In this document: positions 1-8,531 of the stretch, in pieces
Layout: every line of letters starts with the position of its first letter
How positions within the stretch are numbered: position 1 is the stretch's first letter
Assembly: GCA_002685455.1 (NCBI GenBank)
Contig: NYXF01000072.1
Coordinates: 1 to 38,860, forward strand
DNA length: 38,860 nucleotides
From: Porticoccus sp.
GTDB taxonomy: Bacteria; Pseudomonadota; Gammaproteobacteria; Pseudomonadales; Porticoccaceae
Direction of reading: 5' to 3'
Notes under the pieces: generated by a model
What the model saw: only the letters and a program-made list of their open reading frames with translations
Told to the model about the DNA's origin: nothing
The model's database searches: none
Translations under genes and position numbers: made by a program

Positions 1-943
1 TCATGAAAGAGGAAGTTAGGCTAGTTCCTTCAGTAGATTTTTGACCCCAGCCCATAAAACTATCTCCGATTATCAACCACCCAGATAGGTTAAGTCCTAT
101 GATTACAAACAAATATATTATAAATCCAACAAATATTGGTGATTGCAGCTGAAAACCCCAACCCAGACTTGCGCCTGTATTTCTGAGAACAACAAGAAGT
201 AACCCAATGGCGATAAAGCTCAATAATATTCCTGCAGTATAAGCTAACCCATGAAAATATTTATTATCGTTAGATGAATTTATGGCCACAAGGTTAAATA
301 TTTTAATAGATAAAATTGGAAAAACGCATGGCATAAGATTGAGGATCAATCCCCCTAAAAAAGCAAATAATAGTACTACTGAGAAAGATAGTTTTTTTTC
401 GCCATCGGAGTTGAATTTATCGTTCAATCCACCATAGTCGTCAATGGACCCATCTACATTTGATTTTTTTTTAAGTGATACTGAAGATTCGGTAGAATCA
501 AAGAGAATAGTTTGACGTTGTACTGGATAACAGAGGCCAGCATCTGCGCATCCCTGTGATTCAACTGTGATTTTTTTTGTAAATCGATCTAGGGGAATAG
601 AAAATTTTGTATGACCATAATAGACCTCTAAATTTTTCTTATAATATTCGTCATAAATTAATTGACCTTTATCATAGCTTGGTTTGTATGGAATTAAATC
701 ATCGTTATGATTAAATAAGTTAAAACTTTTCTTATAAAGGTAATAGCCTGGAGCGATAACCCAATGCAATACCAAGTGATCATCTTGAACTTCGGCACTA
801 AGCTCAAAAGCCTCCTCTACGTTCAGAAATTCAGTACTCTCAAAAAATCCTGATTTAACAGAATTTGGCTCGTACGCTTCCACTGGAATGCTAGAAATAA
901 AAATGGAAATAGCTGTTAAAAATAACATTTGTCGACAATTCAT
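1..943 (-). CDS. dsbD: Thiol:disulfide interchange protein DsbD, N-terminal part (runs off the window)
   Basis: DsbD carries electrons from cytoplasmic thioredoxin across the inner membrane to periplasmic DsbC, DsbG and cytochrome c maturation partners. The first 314 codons are present and the gene continues past base 1. An apparent signal peptide (about residues 1-22) precedes the periplasmic alpha domain, whose redox pair is C132/C138 in the motif CADAGLC. The membrane beta domain begins near residue 187 with the motif NLMPCVFPILSIK (C206 is the first of its two essential cysteines), followed by three to four hydrophobic segments. The C-terminal thioredoxin-like gamma domain lies outside the window. 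The ATG at 943 gives a sensible signal peptide, although no strong ribosome binding site precedes it. It is divergent from the copper chaperone gene, across 293 bp. Family assignment is secure. Confidence 0.93.
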   Translation of the reverse strand, partial: MNCRQMLFLTAISIFISSIPVEAYEPNSVKSGFFESTEFLNVEEAFELSAEVQDDHLVLHWVIAPGYYLYKKSFNLFNHNDDLIPYKPSYDKGQLIYDEYYKKNLEVYYGHTKFSIPLDRFTKKITVESQGCADAGLCYPVQRQTILFDSTESSVSLKKKSNVDGSIDDYGGLNDKFNSDGEKKLSFSVVLLFAFLGGLILNLMPCVFPILSIKIFNLVAINSSNDNKYFHGLAYTAGILLSFIAIGLLLVVLRNTGASLGWGFQLQSPIFVGFIIYLFVIIGLNLSGWLIIGDSFMGWGQKSTEGTSLTSSFM

Positions 944-1236
944 GTATGATAATTCTTTAAGCACGCAATTACTCGTAGATCCATTAGTTTATTAAAAAAT
1001 TATAAATATCTTATACGATATAAGAAAGAAGTATCCCTAAAGTTAGATGATATAAAGTATAAAAAATCTTCTCTGAGGTTTTTTAATACAAAATATAGCC
1101 AAAAACATACCACATTAAATTAGTGTAACAATATGTCGCATTTGTATAGTCCAAAAAAAGTTTATTATTATTAATTAAATTAGCTTCAAAAAATAGCCTC
1201 TAATAAAAAAGATATAATTTAAAAAAAGGGAAAAAA
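944..1236. promoter_or_regulatory. Divergent intergenic region dsbD / PCuAC gene with a 17-bp palindrome
   Basis: This 293-bp, very AT-rich spacer separates two divergent genes and must hold the promoters of both. It contains a perfect inverted repeat at 1009-1025 (arms TCTTATA and TATAAGA around CGA), about 66 bp upstream of the dsbD start, which could be an operator or a small hairpin. I see no convincing -35/-10 pair and no RNA gene. A purine-rich stretch (aaaaaaaggg) just before 1237 probably serves as the ribosome binding site of the PCuAC gene. Seen: the palindrome. Inferred: any regulatory role. Confidence 0.35.
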
Positions 1237-1704
1237 ATGATTAAACAACTAATTAAAAAATACTTTTTAATTACAGCAGCTTGTTTTTTGTTGTGGCCCC
1301 TTGTAGCAATAGCTGAAAGTCATCCCTCAGATATTTGGATATCTGAGGGATATATAAGACAAATGCCACCTGGACAAAATATAACCGCCGCATTCATGAC
1401 CTTAAAAAATTTAACACCGAACTTGTGTAGATTAGTTGGAGCTTCTTCAGATATTGCTAAGAAAACTGAAATCCATAATCATTTTAAAAATAAAGATGTG
1501 ATGTCCATGCGCCCTGTTAAAAGTATAAATATTCCTGCAGGTGAAATTGTCTCTTTAAAGCCCGGTGGATATCACTTGATGATGTTTGGTTTAAATCAAG
1601 AGTTAAAAGAAAATCAATATCATCAAATCACGCTTAATTTCACAGGCTGCTCAAACATATCTTTCAATGCACCCGTGAGGAGTGTACGCCAACATCATCA
1701 TTAA
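1237..1704 (+). CDS. Periplasmic copper chaperone, PCuAC family
   Basis: This is a 155-residue PCuA(C)-family protein, which binds Cu(I) in the periplasm and helps deliver copper to the CuA site of cytochrome c oxidase. A signal peptide is clear: basic residues K3-K8, a hydrophobic core to about residue 24, and an AIA-ES cleavage site near residue 26. The family metal motif H-X10-M-X21-H-X-M is exact: H80, M91, H113 and M115, within IHNH, VMSM and GGYHLMMFGL. Three histidines at the C-terminus (RQHHH) may also bind metal. It is transcribed alone, divergent from dsbD and convergent with the PfkB-family gene, with one base between stop codons. A perfect 13-bp hairpin lies inside the coding sequence just after the signal peptide (separate entry). 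Confidence 0.9.
   Translation: MIKQLIKKYFLITAACFLLWPLVAIAESHPSDIWISEGYIRQMPPGQNITAAFMTLKNLTPNLCRLVGASSDIAKKTEIHNHFKNKDVMSMRPVKSINIPAGEIVSLKPGGYHLMMFGLNQELKENQYHQITLNFTGCSNISFNAPVRSVRQHHH
1322..1351 (+). repeat. Perfect 13-bp inverted repeat (hairpin) inside the PCuAC coding sequence
   Basis: The left arm ATCCCTCAGATAT (1322-1334) and right arm ATATCTGAGGGAT (1339-1351) are exact reverse complements separated by TTGG (1335-1338). The element covers codons 29-39, immediately after the predicted signal peptide cleavage site. In mRNA it would form a stable tetraloop hairpin. It is not followed by a T-run, so it is not a typical terminator. Function unknown. Confidence 0.85.
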
Positions 1705-1705
1705 A

Positions 1706-2713
1706 TTAGCAAGTATCTTTTTTATGTAAGGATTTCTTTACTTCAAGATATTGATTTGAGTTCAATCTCGGACCCCCTTGACTTACCACATATGAGGCCG
1801 CCAAAGCAGCGAAATCTCCTGCAACTTTGAAGTCAAACTCTTGCGTAATTGCGTATAAAAATGAACCTGCGAATATATCACCAGCGCCATTTGTATTTAT
1901 TGCGTTAGTTTCATAAGCTTTTATATAAAATTGATTTTTGCCATCGAAAACTAGCGCACCCTTTTTACCCAAAGTAACAACATACGCAGTAGCATGTTTT
2001 TTCAGTAACTGCAGTGATCCATTTAAATCAGCAGCCCCTGTCCAACCCAAAGCTTCCGCCTCATTACAAAATAATAGGTCTACCTTCTCACCTATTATTT
2101 CTTGCAGGCCGTTTTTAAAAAAAGAAACTATAGCGGGATCAGACAATGTAATTGCAACCTTCACACTATTATCTTCTGCTATTTGGCGCGCTCTTATAGC
2201 AGCTTGTTTTCCTTGGTCAGTTGATACAAGATAGCCTTCAATATACAAATATTGGGATTTTCTAATTGTCTCTGGGCAAAGATCCTTTTCCGAGAAGTCT
2301 GCACTCACCCCTAGGTTGGTGATCATTGAGCGCTCAGCGTCTGGAGTAATTAAGACCAAACATTTACCAGTAGTTGCCCCAAAGGTAATATTTTTATTGA
2401 ACTTGACTCCAGAACTTTTTAGGTCATTCAAGTAAAATTTTCCGTTATCGTCATCTGAAACTCTACAAGAAAAAAAAGATGCCCCACCAAATTCACTCAC
2501 AGCAATAACACTATTTGCAGCGGAACCACCACTTGCACGATACGATTTTCTTACTTTAGATTGTAAATAATATGTGAGTTTATTTTGACAAGTCTCGTCT
2601 GCAAGTGACATTAACCCTTTTTCTACTTTAAGTTTCTTTAGATCCTCGTCTAATACTTCGATTTCAGTATCAAGAAGTGCTGCACCTATACCGTAGACAT
2701 TATATTTGAACAT
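1706..2713 (-). CDS. PfkB-family sugar/nucleoside kinase, adenosine-kinase-like
   Basis: This 335-residue protein belongs to the PfkB (ribokinase) family. It resembles the Gram-negative adenosine kinase group, which phosphorylates adenosine or a related nucleoside or sugar using ATP. Supporting motifs are the N-terminal glycine-rich substrate loop SGGSAANSVIAVSEFGG, the lid segment TGKCLVLITPDAERSM, and the C-terminal signature NTNGAGDIFAGSFLY with catalytic Asp in GAGD. LFCNEAEALGW and SQGGPRL are also typical of this subgroup. Length is normal and no residue appears missing. The gene stands alone, convergent with the copper chaperone and 110 bp downstream of the rsmC-like gene on the same strand. 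The exact substrate cannot be read from sequence; adenosine is the best guess. Confidence 0.85.
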   Translation of the reverse strand: MFKYNVYGIGAALLDTEIEVLDEDLKKLKVEKGLMSLADETCQNKLTYYLQSKVRKSYRASGGSAANSVIAVSEFGGASFFSCRVSDDDNGKFYLNDLKSSGVKFNKNITFGATTGKCLVLITPDAERSMITNLGVSADFSEKDLCPETIRKSQYLYIEGYLVSTDQGKQAAIRARQIAEDNSVKVAITLSDPAIVSFFKNGLQEIIGEKVDLLFCNEAEALGWTGAADLNGSLQLLKKHATAYVVTLGKKGALVFDGKNQFYIKAYETNAINTNGAGDIFAGSFLYAITQEFDFKVAGDFAALAASYVVSQGGPRLNSNQYLEVKKSLHKKDTC

Positions 2714-2823
2714 ACTATAGATTCGTTTTTTAGTTTAAACATATTATGCACCCTAAGCCGAGTAACTTGAAGCATAAGCAACATTGAGGAATAAATTTGA
2801 TAGCTATCATATAAAAGATGCCA

Positions 2824-3867
2824 TTATTTAATTAGTAATATCAATCTATAGCTTTTGTTATTAGCTATAATTTTTGTCTGTAGAAATTTATTAGTATATT
2901 TTTCAATTGGAACAAAACAGTTTACAACAAACAGAGCCATCCCTCCTTTTCTCAACCGATCGTAACTACTGTTCACAAATTTCTTAGAAAGCTGTTTATC
3001 AGTCTCAAAACCCCTATGGAAAGGGGGGTTGCATATTATTGCGTCAAATAATTTATTCATATTATGAGCACAATCGTCTGCTATAACTTCACCATTAATA
3101 TTTAGTTTTAAAAAGTTTTCTGTGCAGGCACTAATAGCTGCAGCATTATTATCTGTAGCAGTAATTTTGGCTTTAGTATAACTATTAGCTCGAATAGATA
3201 AATATCCATACCCGCAACCCAGATCTAAAATATCTTTCAGCTTCCTATTAAACAAAGATAAAAAATCCGGAATAAAATCACCCAAGAACTTACTTCCATT
3301 ATCTATCTTTTCCCACCCGAAAATCCCAGGCTTACTAATTAATTTATGATCAAGATAAGGAATACAGTTTCTTAGACTCAAATAATTATTATCATCAGCT
3401 TCAATTTTAGGAGTACACTTATTTTTTTGATCAGATCTTCTAATAGACGCTAAATAAATAGAACGATTTTTATTTATATTCTTAGGAGAATTAAAAGATT
3501 TTGCAGCTGTTTCGGCATAAGATTTGATCCCATCATTTTTTTCACCGCATAAAATTAGCTGCCCACCCTTACAAAGCAATCTTTCAGCATTGTTGATAAT
3601 GAAGTGCGTTGCAGCTTTTTCTTTAGATACCCTAAAAAATATTTGAGTAAAATTATTATCTGGAAAAATTGATAAATCAAAATCTTTAAAATAAACATTT
3701 AGTTTTTTAGTTTTTAGCTGTTCATATATATCAAAACGGTTAGTTAGAACGACAATTTCTTCAGTTGACAAAAGTTCCATGTCCTTATTTTTAATATTTT
3801 CATCAATTATAAATAGTTTCTTTCCGTTGATATTATGGGACATCTTTACCATCAAATCGAAATGCAT
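2824..3867 (-). CDS. rsmC: RsmC-like 16S rRNA guanine-N2 methyltransferase
   Basis: The 347-residue product has the two-domain layout of RsmC/RlmG: a degenerate N-terminal methyltransferase-like half and a C-terminal catalytic half. SAM motif I is DLGCGYG (about 215-221), with the acidic SAM-contact motif in ITATDNN and the catalytic NPPFH at 280-284. RsmC makes m2G1207 of 16S rRNA and RlmG makes m2G1835 of 23S rRNA. The features NPPFHRG and PGIFGWEKIDNGS before motif I, plus a length close to RsmC (343 in E. coli), favour RsmC, but RlmG cannot be excluded. The N-terminal half is divergent and lysine/asparagine-rich, as expected in an AT-rich genome. It lies 89 bp downstream of the HAD gene on the same strand. 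Confidence 0.75.
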   Translation of the reverse strand: MHFDLMVKMSHNINGKKLFIIDENIKNKDMELLSTEEIVVLTNRFDIYEQLKTKKLNVYFKDFDLSIFPDNNFTQIFFRVSKEKAATHFIINNAERLLCKGGQLILCGEKNDGIKSYAETAAKSFNSPKNINKNRSIYLASIRRSDQKNKCTPKIEADDNNYLSLRNCIPYLDHKLISKPGIFGWEKIDNGSKFLGDFIPDFLSLFNRKLKDILDLGCGYGYLSIRANSYTKAKITATDNNAAAISACTENFLKLNINGEVIADDCAHNMNKLFDAIICNPPFHRGFETDKQLSKKFVNSSYDRLRKGGMALFVVNCFVPIEKYTNKFLQTKIIANNKSYRLILLIK

Positions 3868-3956
3868 ACCTTCTTCCTATGATCCCTTAACTTTTTGCTT
3901 AAATATCTATATATTTCATTTTCTTCATGCGAGAGGGGCAATCACTATTGTGAAAT

Positions 3957-4613
3957 TTAATTACGCAGACTAATTATCTTCCAGTCGTGCTCAGAAGCTA
4001 TTTCTTTTAACTTTGAACAAGGATCTACAGCCACTGGATTCTCGACTATTTTCAGCAAAGGTAAATCATTGATAGAATCACTATAAAAAGTACTACCCTT
4101 CAAATTTAGCTTAGATGTTTTCAGCCAGTCATTAAGTCTAGTAACTTTTCCTTGTCCGAAACTTGGTATACCAGATACTTTTCCAGTAAATATACCGTCA
4201 TATTCCTCGAGTTCAGTAGCGATGATATTTTCTATGCCAAGCTTTTTGCATATGGGCTCTACGACAAAGTAATTTGTGGATGTAATTGCTATGAGCGTAT
4301 CATTCTTGAACCTATGATTTTCTAATAACTCTTCAGCTTTTGGTAACCACATTGGCAGAATATACTTCGTCATAAATTCTTTATGTAGAACATCTAGGCC
4401 AGTCCTAGAAAACTCTCTAAATGGTGCCAATGAGAACTCTAAGTAAGAAAAAATATCTAGTTCCCCATTCTGATAATCTCTATAAAATTGATCATTTCTT
4501 TTTTTGAAGTAAGTTGGATCAACAATTTTCTTTGTAGCTAAGAATTCTCCCCAACTATAGTCGCTGTCACCAGCTATAAGGGTATTATCAAGATCAAACA
4601 GTGCTAATGACAT
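3957..4613 (-). CDS. HAD-superfamily phosphatase, subfamily IB (SerB-like)
   Basis: This is a HAD hydrolase of subclass IB, the group of phosphoserine phosphatase and related small-molecule phosphatases. Motif I is LFDLDNTLIAGDSD (nucleophile D7, acid/base D9, counted from the start used here). Motif II lies in IAITSTNYF, and motif III/IV is FYSDSINDLPLL followed by NPVAVDP. I chose the ATG at 4613, because homologues begin a few residues before the DxDxT motif. An in-frame GTG at 4637 would add eight residues and has no better ribosome binding site. It is divergent from rppH. In Pseudomonas an equivalent HAD gene sits beside rppH-ptsP, so the neighbourhood is conserved, but the substrate is unknown. 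Confidence 0.85.
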   Translation of the reverse strand: MSLALFDLDNTLIAGDSDYSWGEFLATKKIVDPTYFKKRNDQFYRDYQNGELDIFSYLEFSLAPFREFSRTGLDVLHKEFMTKYILPMWLPKAEELLENHRFKNDTLIAITSTNYFVVEPICKKLGIENIIATELEEYDGIFTGKVSGIPSFGQGKVTRLNDWLKTSKLNLKGSTFYSDSINDLPLLKIVENPVAVDPCSKLKEIASEHDWKIISLRN

Positions 4614-4791
4614 TTTGAGCGCCTGTATTTTTTTCACTAATTTTCGTATTGTGTAGCTTAACGATAGATTGACTTGTCCTCAATAGGATACTTAATGTAA
4701 TTTGCATGTTAGAGTAGGTAATTGAATTATTTGACATATTACGTATTTGTATGGCTTTTGCCTTATAAATCTTTAACTGAGAGATTGTGTT

Positions 4792-5304
4792 GTGGTTGAT
4801 AAAGATGGTTTTCGCTCCAACGTTGGGATGATTGTTTCTGACGGTATGGGTAAATTGCTCTGGACAAAGCGTATAAAACAAAATGCATGGCAATTTCCAC
4901 AGGGAGGAATTGATGAGGGGGAGTCTATAGAAGCAGCCCTTCATCGTGAACTTTATGAGGAGATAGGTCTTGAAGCAGATGATGTTGATATTTTGGCCTG
5001 TACAAAAGGTTGGTTGCGTTATCGCTTGCCTGAAAACATGCAACGTAAAAATACCGGCTCTTTATTTGTTGGCCAAAAACAAAAATGGTTTTACTTAAAA
5101 CTTTTGGCCGATGAAAAAAAAATATCTTTTGACCAAAGTCTTCACCCGGAATTTGATGATTGGGCATGGGTTAACTATTGGTATCCCGCTAATCAAGTTA
5201 TAGAATTTAAGAGAAACGTTTATCATAGAGCTTTGAGAGAATTTTCTATACTTCAGTCTAATATCGAAAGAACAGCTGAATCATATCTAACCGCTGCAAA
5301 ATAA
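4792..5304 (+). CDS. rppH: RNA pyrophosphohydrolase RppH
   Basis: RppH removes pyrophosphate from the 5' triphosphate end of mRNAs and so triggers RNase E-dependent decay. The 170-residue protein carries the full Nudix box G-X5-E-X7-REU-X-EE-X-GU starting at G38 (GGIDEGESIEAALHRELYEE). It also has the family signatures AWQFPQGG, GWLRYRLP, GQKQKWF and YWYP. The start is GTG at 4792, with an upstream GAGAG as a modest ribosome binding site; it gives the usual N-terminus M-(V/I)-D-x-DGFR. One base separates its stop from ptsP, so the two are cotranscribed, the order known from E. coli and Pseudomonas. The upstream 150 bp divergent region should hold the promoter; I could not identify good hexamers. 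Confidence 0.95.
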   Translation: MVDKDGFRSNVGMIVSDGMGKLLWTKRIKQNAWQFPQGGIDEGESIEAALHRELYEEIGLEADDVDILACTKGWLRYRLPENMQRKNTGSLFVGQKQKWFYLKLLADEKKISFDQSLHPEFDDWAWVNYWYPANQVIEFKRNVYHRALREFSILQSNIERTAESYLTAAK

Positions 5305-5305
5305 C

Positions 5306-7594
5306 ATGTCTATGCTTGAATCACTCAGAAGAATCGTACAGGAAGCTAACGCAGCTAAAAATTTTAGTGAAGTTCTCAGTGTGATTGTCCGGCAAGTTAA
5401 AAAATCTATGAATACCTCAGTTTGCTCGGTTTATCTTTATGATCTTATAAATGATAGCTATGTTCTTATGGCAACAGATGGTCTAAATGAAAAGGCTATA
5501 GGTAAAGTAAATTTGTCGCCTGATGAGGGGTTAGTTGGTTTAGTTGCAACCCGTGCCGAGCCGATTAACCTTGAAGAGGCGTCTGCTCACCCTAATTTTT
5601 CTTTTCATCCAAGTACTAATGAGGAATTATTTCATTCTTTCTTAGGTTCCCCAATTATTCATCAACGTGAGGTTCTCGGCGTTCTTGTTGTACAAGATGA
5701 AAGTCCGCGCCGATACGATGAAAGTGAGGAGTCATTCCTTATAACAGTCGCTGCACAATTATCTGGTGTAATAGCTCACGCTGATGCAGTAGGTGAGCTA
5801 CACCACTCTCTCTATCCACAAGATAAATCTTTCAGTGAACGAATTTATTCTGGAATAGCTAGTGCACCAGGAATTGCCATTGGTAATATTTTGGTAATGA
5901 ACCCTAATACTTCACTTAAAGCAGTACCAATGAAAGATGCGAATTCAATTGATGATGAGCTTGCCCAATTCAGAAAAGCGATGAGTCTAGTAAAAAGTGA
6001 TATGCGTGCGCTAGATAAAAGTATGGTTGGCATATTAAGTGATCAAGAGCGGGCATTGTTTGATGCCTATGTTTGTATGCTAGATGATCAGGCTTTAGGT
6101 GGAGAAGTAATAGTGCTTATTAACGAACATGGCCTCAGCGCTCAAAGTGCATGGGCCCAGGTAATTTTGAACCATATTAATATGTTTGAGAGCATGACAG
6201 ACTCTTATCTTCGTGAGAGGGCCTCTGATATAGAAGACTTGGGCCGCAGAGTGTTATCTTATTTGCAAACCGCCGAGCCCAGCTACAAAGAATTTCCAAG
6301 TAATATTATTCTGGTTGGTGAAGAGCTATCAGCAGCATCTTTTGCGAGTGTTCCAATCGAAAAAATTGTTGCCATAGCTTCTGTTAAAGGCTCAAGGAAC
6401 TCGCATCTTGCGATATTAGGTCGCGCTATTGGGATTCCAACAGTTATGGGGGCAGTTAATTTACCCTGGAGTAATCTCGATGGGAATGAGGCCATAGTAG
6501 ACGGCCATAGTGGGAATGTTATCGTTAGTCCTAGTGCTGATTTACGAAAAACCTATCAGGAGCAAGTTTCAGAAGAAAAGCTGCTGGCAGAAAGTCTTGA
6601 AAAGCTTGCCGATGAGCCCTGTGAGACCTCGGATAAACATAAAGTTTCTCTTTGGGTAAATACAGGTTTACAAATAGATTCTATGCTTTCTCTTGATAGG
6701 GGGGCTGAAGGAGTAGGGCTATACCGAAGTGAGATCCCATTTTTAATGTTGGATCGTTTTCCGTCCGAGGAAGAACAACGAAAATTTTATCGAGAACAAT
6801 TAGAAACTTTTTCTCCTAGACCAGTAACTATGAGGACATTAGATATTGGTGGAGATAAAGATCTACCATATTTTCCAATTGAAGAAGATAATCCATTTCT
6901 TGGCTGGAGAGGAATAAGGGTGTGTCTTGATCACCCAGAAATTTTTCTGGTTCAGCTCAGGGCAATGCTCAAAGCAAGCGAGGGTCTAGATAATCTGAGT
7001 TTATTATTGCCTATGATATCTAGCCTATCGGAGTTGGAAGGCTCATTGAGCTTAATAGATCAAGTATACAACGAGCTGACTAAAGAAGAAGGTTATAACC
7101 TTGAAAAACCATGGGTGGGTGCAATGATAGAGGTACCGGCTGCTGTTTACCAGATAAGAGAATTTGCCCGTAAAGTAGATTTTCTTTCAGTTGGCACTAA
7201 CGATTTAACACAGTACCTTTTGGCTGTTGATCGAAATAATTCGAGGGTTGCCAGCCTCTACGATGTTTATCATCCCAGTGTAATCAGGGCTTTATATATG
7301 ATTGCTGATGGCGCAAAAGTAGAACAAACACCTATTAGTGTTTGTGGCGAGATGGCTGGTGACCCCATTGGGGCCGTTTTATTAATGGCTATTGGTTTTC
7401 CAGTTCTTTCAATGAGTGCGACTAGCTTATTAAGAGTTAAAGCAATGTTGCGACAAATTAGTCTGGTTGATGCAAGGAAGCTTCTCGAGGATGTTATGTT
7501 GATGTCAGATGCAGAATCTGTGAAAAAATATATGGAGGAAGCACTAAGTAAACATAATGTATCAGGCCTTTTTAATCCTAAGATCCGATATTAA
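5306..7594 (+). CDS. ptsP: Nitrogen phosphotransferase system enzyme I, PtsP (EI-Ntr)
   Basis: PtsP takes phosphate from phosphoenolpyruvate and passes it to the HPr-like NPr and EIIA-Ntr, a regulatory relay linked to nitrogen, potassium and envelope control. The 762-residue protein has an N-terminal GAF domain (about 18-165), typical of EI-Ntr and absent from sugar EI. A PEP-utilising region follows, with the phosphorylated histidine at H367 in KGSRNSHLAILGRAIGIPT. The C-terminal TIM-barrel PEP-binding domain contains TLDIGGDKDLPYF, SVGTNDLTQY and the catalytic cysteine motif VCGEMAGDP. Length matches the family. The ATG at 5306 follows the rppH stop by one base without an obvious Shine-Dalgarno, consistent with translational coupling. 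NPr and EIIA-Ntr are not in the window. Confidence 0.95.
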   Translation: MSMLESLRRIVQEANAAKNFSEVLSVIVRQVKKSMNTSVCSVYLYDLINDSYVLMATDGLNEKAIGKVNLSPDEGLVGLVATRAEPINLEEASAHPNFSFHPSTNEELFHSFLGSPIIHQREVLGVLVVQDESPRRYDESEESFLITVAAQLSGVIAHADAVGELHHSLYPQDKSFSERIYSGIASAPGIAIGNILVMNPNTSLKAVPMKDANSIDDELAQFRKAMSLVKSDMRALDKSMVGILSDQERALFDAYVCMLDDQALGGEVIVLINEHGLSAQSAWAQVILNHINMFESMTDSYLRERASDIEDLGRRVLSYLQTAEPSYKEFPSNIILVGEELSAASFASVPIEKIVAIASVKGSRNSHLAILGRAIGIPTVMGAVNLPWSNLDGNEAIVDGHSGNVIVSPSADLRKTYQEQVSEEKLLAESLEKLADEPCETSDKHKVSLWVNTGLQIDSMLSLDRGAEGVGLYRSEIPFLMLDRFPSEEEQRKFYREQLETFSPRPVTMRTLDIGGDKDLPYFPIEEDNPFLGWRGIRVCLDHPEIFLVQLRAMLKASEGLDNLSLLLPMISSLSELEGSLSLIDQVYNELTKEEGYNLEKPWVGAMIEVPAAVYQIREFARKVDFLSVGTNDLTQYLLAVDRNNSRVASLYDVYHPSVIRALYMIADGAKVEQTPISVCGEMAGDPIGAVLLMAIGFPVLSMSATSLLRVKAMLRQISLVDARKLLEDVMLMSDAESVKKYMEEALSKHNVSGLFNPKIRY

Positions 7595-7658
7595 ATTCAG
7601 TTTGAGTCGTTCAATTTAAAAATTAACTAACCCTAAGATCTAGGCAATTGATTCGATA

Positions 7659-7686
7659 TTTATAGCAGTAGTGTTACCATTATAAT
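7659..7686 (+). promoter_or_regulatory. Candidate sigma70-type promoter for lgt-thyA-folA
   Basis: A perfect -10 hexamer TATAAT lies at 7681-7686, preceded at 16 bp by TTTATA (7659-7664; four of six matches to the -35 consensus). It sits in the 114-bp gap between ptsP and lgt, 22 bp before the lgt start. In an AT-rich spacer such matches can occur by chance, so this is a candidate only. Confidence 0.35.
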
Positions 7687-7708
7687 TTTTTTCAGATAAA
7701 GTTGCCTA

Positions 7709-8530
7709 ATGCTTATTTACCCAGAAATTGATCCCATCATTTTTACCGTCGGTCCGTTAAACATTCATTGGTATGGATTAATGTATCTAATTGGATTTTT
7801 TGTGGCATGGAGAATTGGGATTGTAAAGTCGAAATCAATTGCATCTCCTGTATCTCGGAATGAAATCGAAGATATAATTATTTATAGCTCCTTTGGAGTA
7901 ATCTTGGGCGGTCGATTTGGGTATGTAATTTTTTATAATTTTAAACAATGGATTTCAGATCCGCTTTGGTTATTTCGTATATGGGAAGGAGGCATGTCTT
8001 TTCATGGAGGCTTAATAGGTGTTTTGGTTGTAATCTGGATCTATAGTAGAAAATTAGATATATCTCTCTTGACTCTGGGAGACTGTGTGGCACCTCTTGT
8101 ACCTATTGGGCTTGGGCTTGGTCGCCTTGGTAATTTTATAGGTCAAGAGCTTTGGGGTAGACCAACAAACTCTTGGGTAGGAATGATCTTTCCAAATGAC
8201 CCGCAAAAATTGGTAAGACACCCATCACAGCTTTACGAACTTCTTTTAGAGGGAGTATTACTCTTTATCATTCTTATCATCGTTGCAAAAAAACCTCGAT
8301 CAATAGGTTTTATAAGCGGTTTATTTTTAGCCCTTTATGGTATCTTTAGATTTATAGTCGAATTCTACCGAGAGCCCGATATCTCAATTGGTTTTGATCT
8401 TTTTGGTTGGATTACAAGAGGACAACTCTTGAGTATGCCAATGATAATTATTGGTTCTATAATTATTTTTTGGAGTTACTCTGTTACCAGCAAAGCTAGA
8501 ACCTCAGTCGAGAAAGGAGGTAGTAATTAG
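7709..8530 (+). CDS. lgt: Prolipoprotein diacylglyceryl transferase Lgt
   Basis: Lgt transfers diacylglycerol from phosphatidylglycerol to the lipobox cysteine of prolipoproteins in the inner membrane, the first step of lipoprotein maturation. The 273-residue protein has about seven hydrophobic segments. It carries the signatures [10 protein letters not shown] (H99, matching E. coli H103) and [15 protein letters not shown] (R139, matching R143), then HPSQLYE and the C-terminal FYREPD. The usual NFINGE is NFIGQE here, a small deviation next to the conserved arginine. It is the first gene of lgt-thyA-folA, an order conserved in Pseudomonas and other gammaproteobacteria. Its 3' end contains the GGAGG that serves as the thyA ribosome binding site (around 8516-8520). 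Confidence 0.96.
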   Translation: MLIYPEIDPIIFTVGPLNIHWYGLMYLIGFFVAWRIGIVKSKSIASPVSRNEIEDIIIYSSFGVILGGRFGYVIFYNFKQWISDPLWLFRIWEGGMSFHGGLIGVLVVIWIYSRKLDISLLTLGDCVAPLVPIGLGLGRLGNFIGQELWGRPTNSWVGMIFPNDPQKLVRHPSQLYELLLEGVLLFIILIIVAKKPRSIGFISGLFLALYGIFRFIVEFYREPDISIGFDLFGWITRGQLLSMPMIIIGSIIIFWSYSVTSKARTSVEKGGSN

Positions 8531-8531
8531 T

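Noticed and set aside
4731..4736. TTGACA as the -35 box of an rppH promoter
   Set aside because: No acceptable -10 hexamer at 16-18 bp downstream on the plus strand.
4594..5043. 149-codon minus-strand open frame across the start of rppH and the HAD gene
   Set aside because: It lies opposite rppH, whose Nudix box and family motifs are unmistakable, and its own translation matches nothing.
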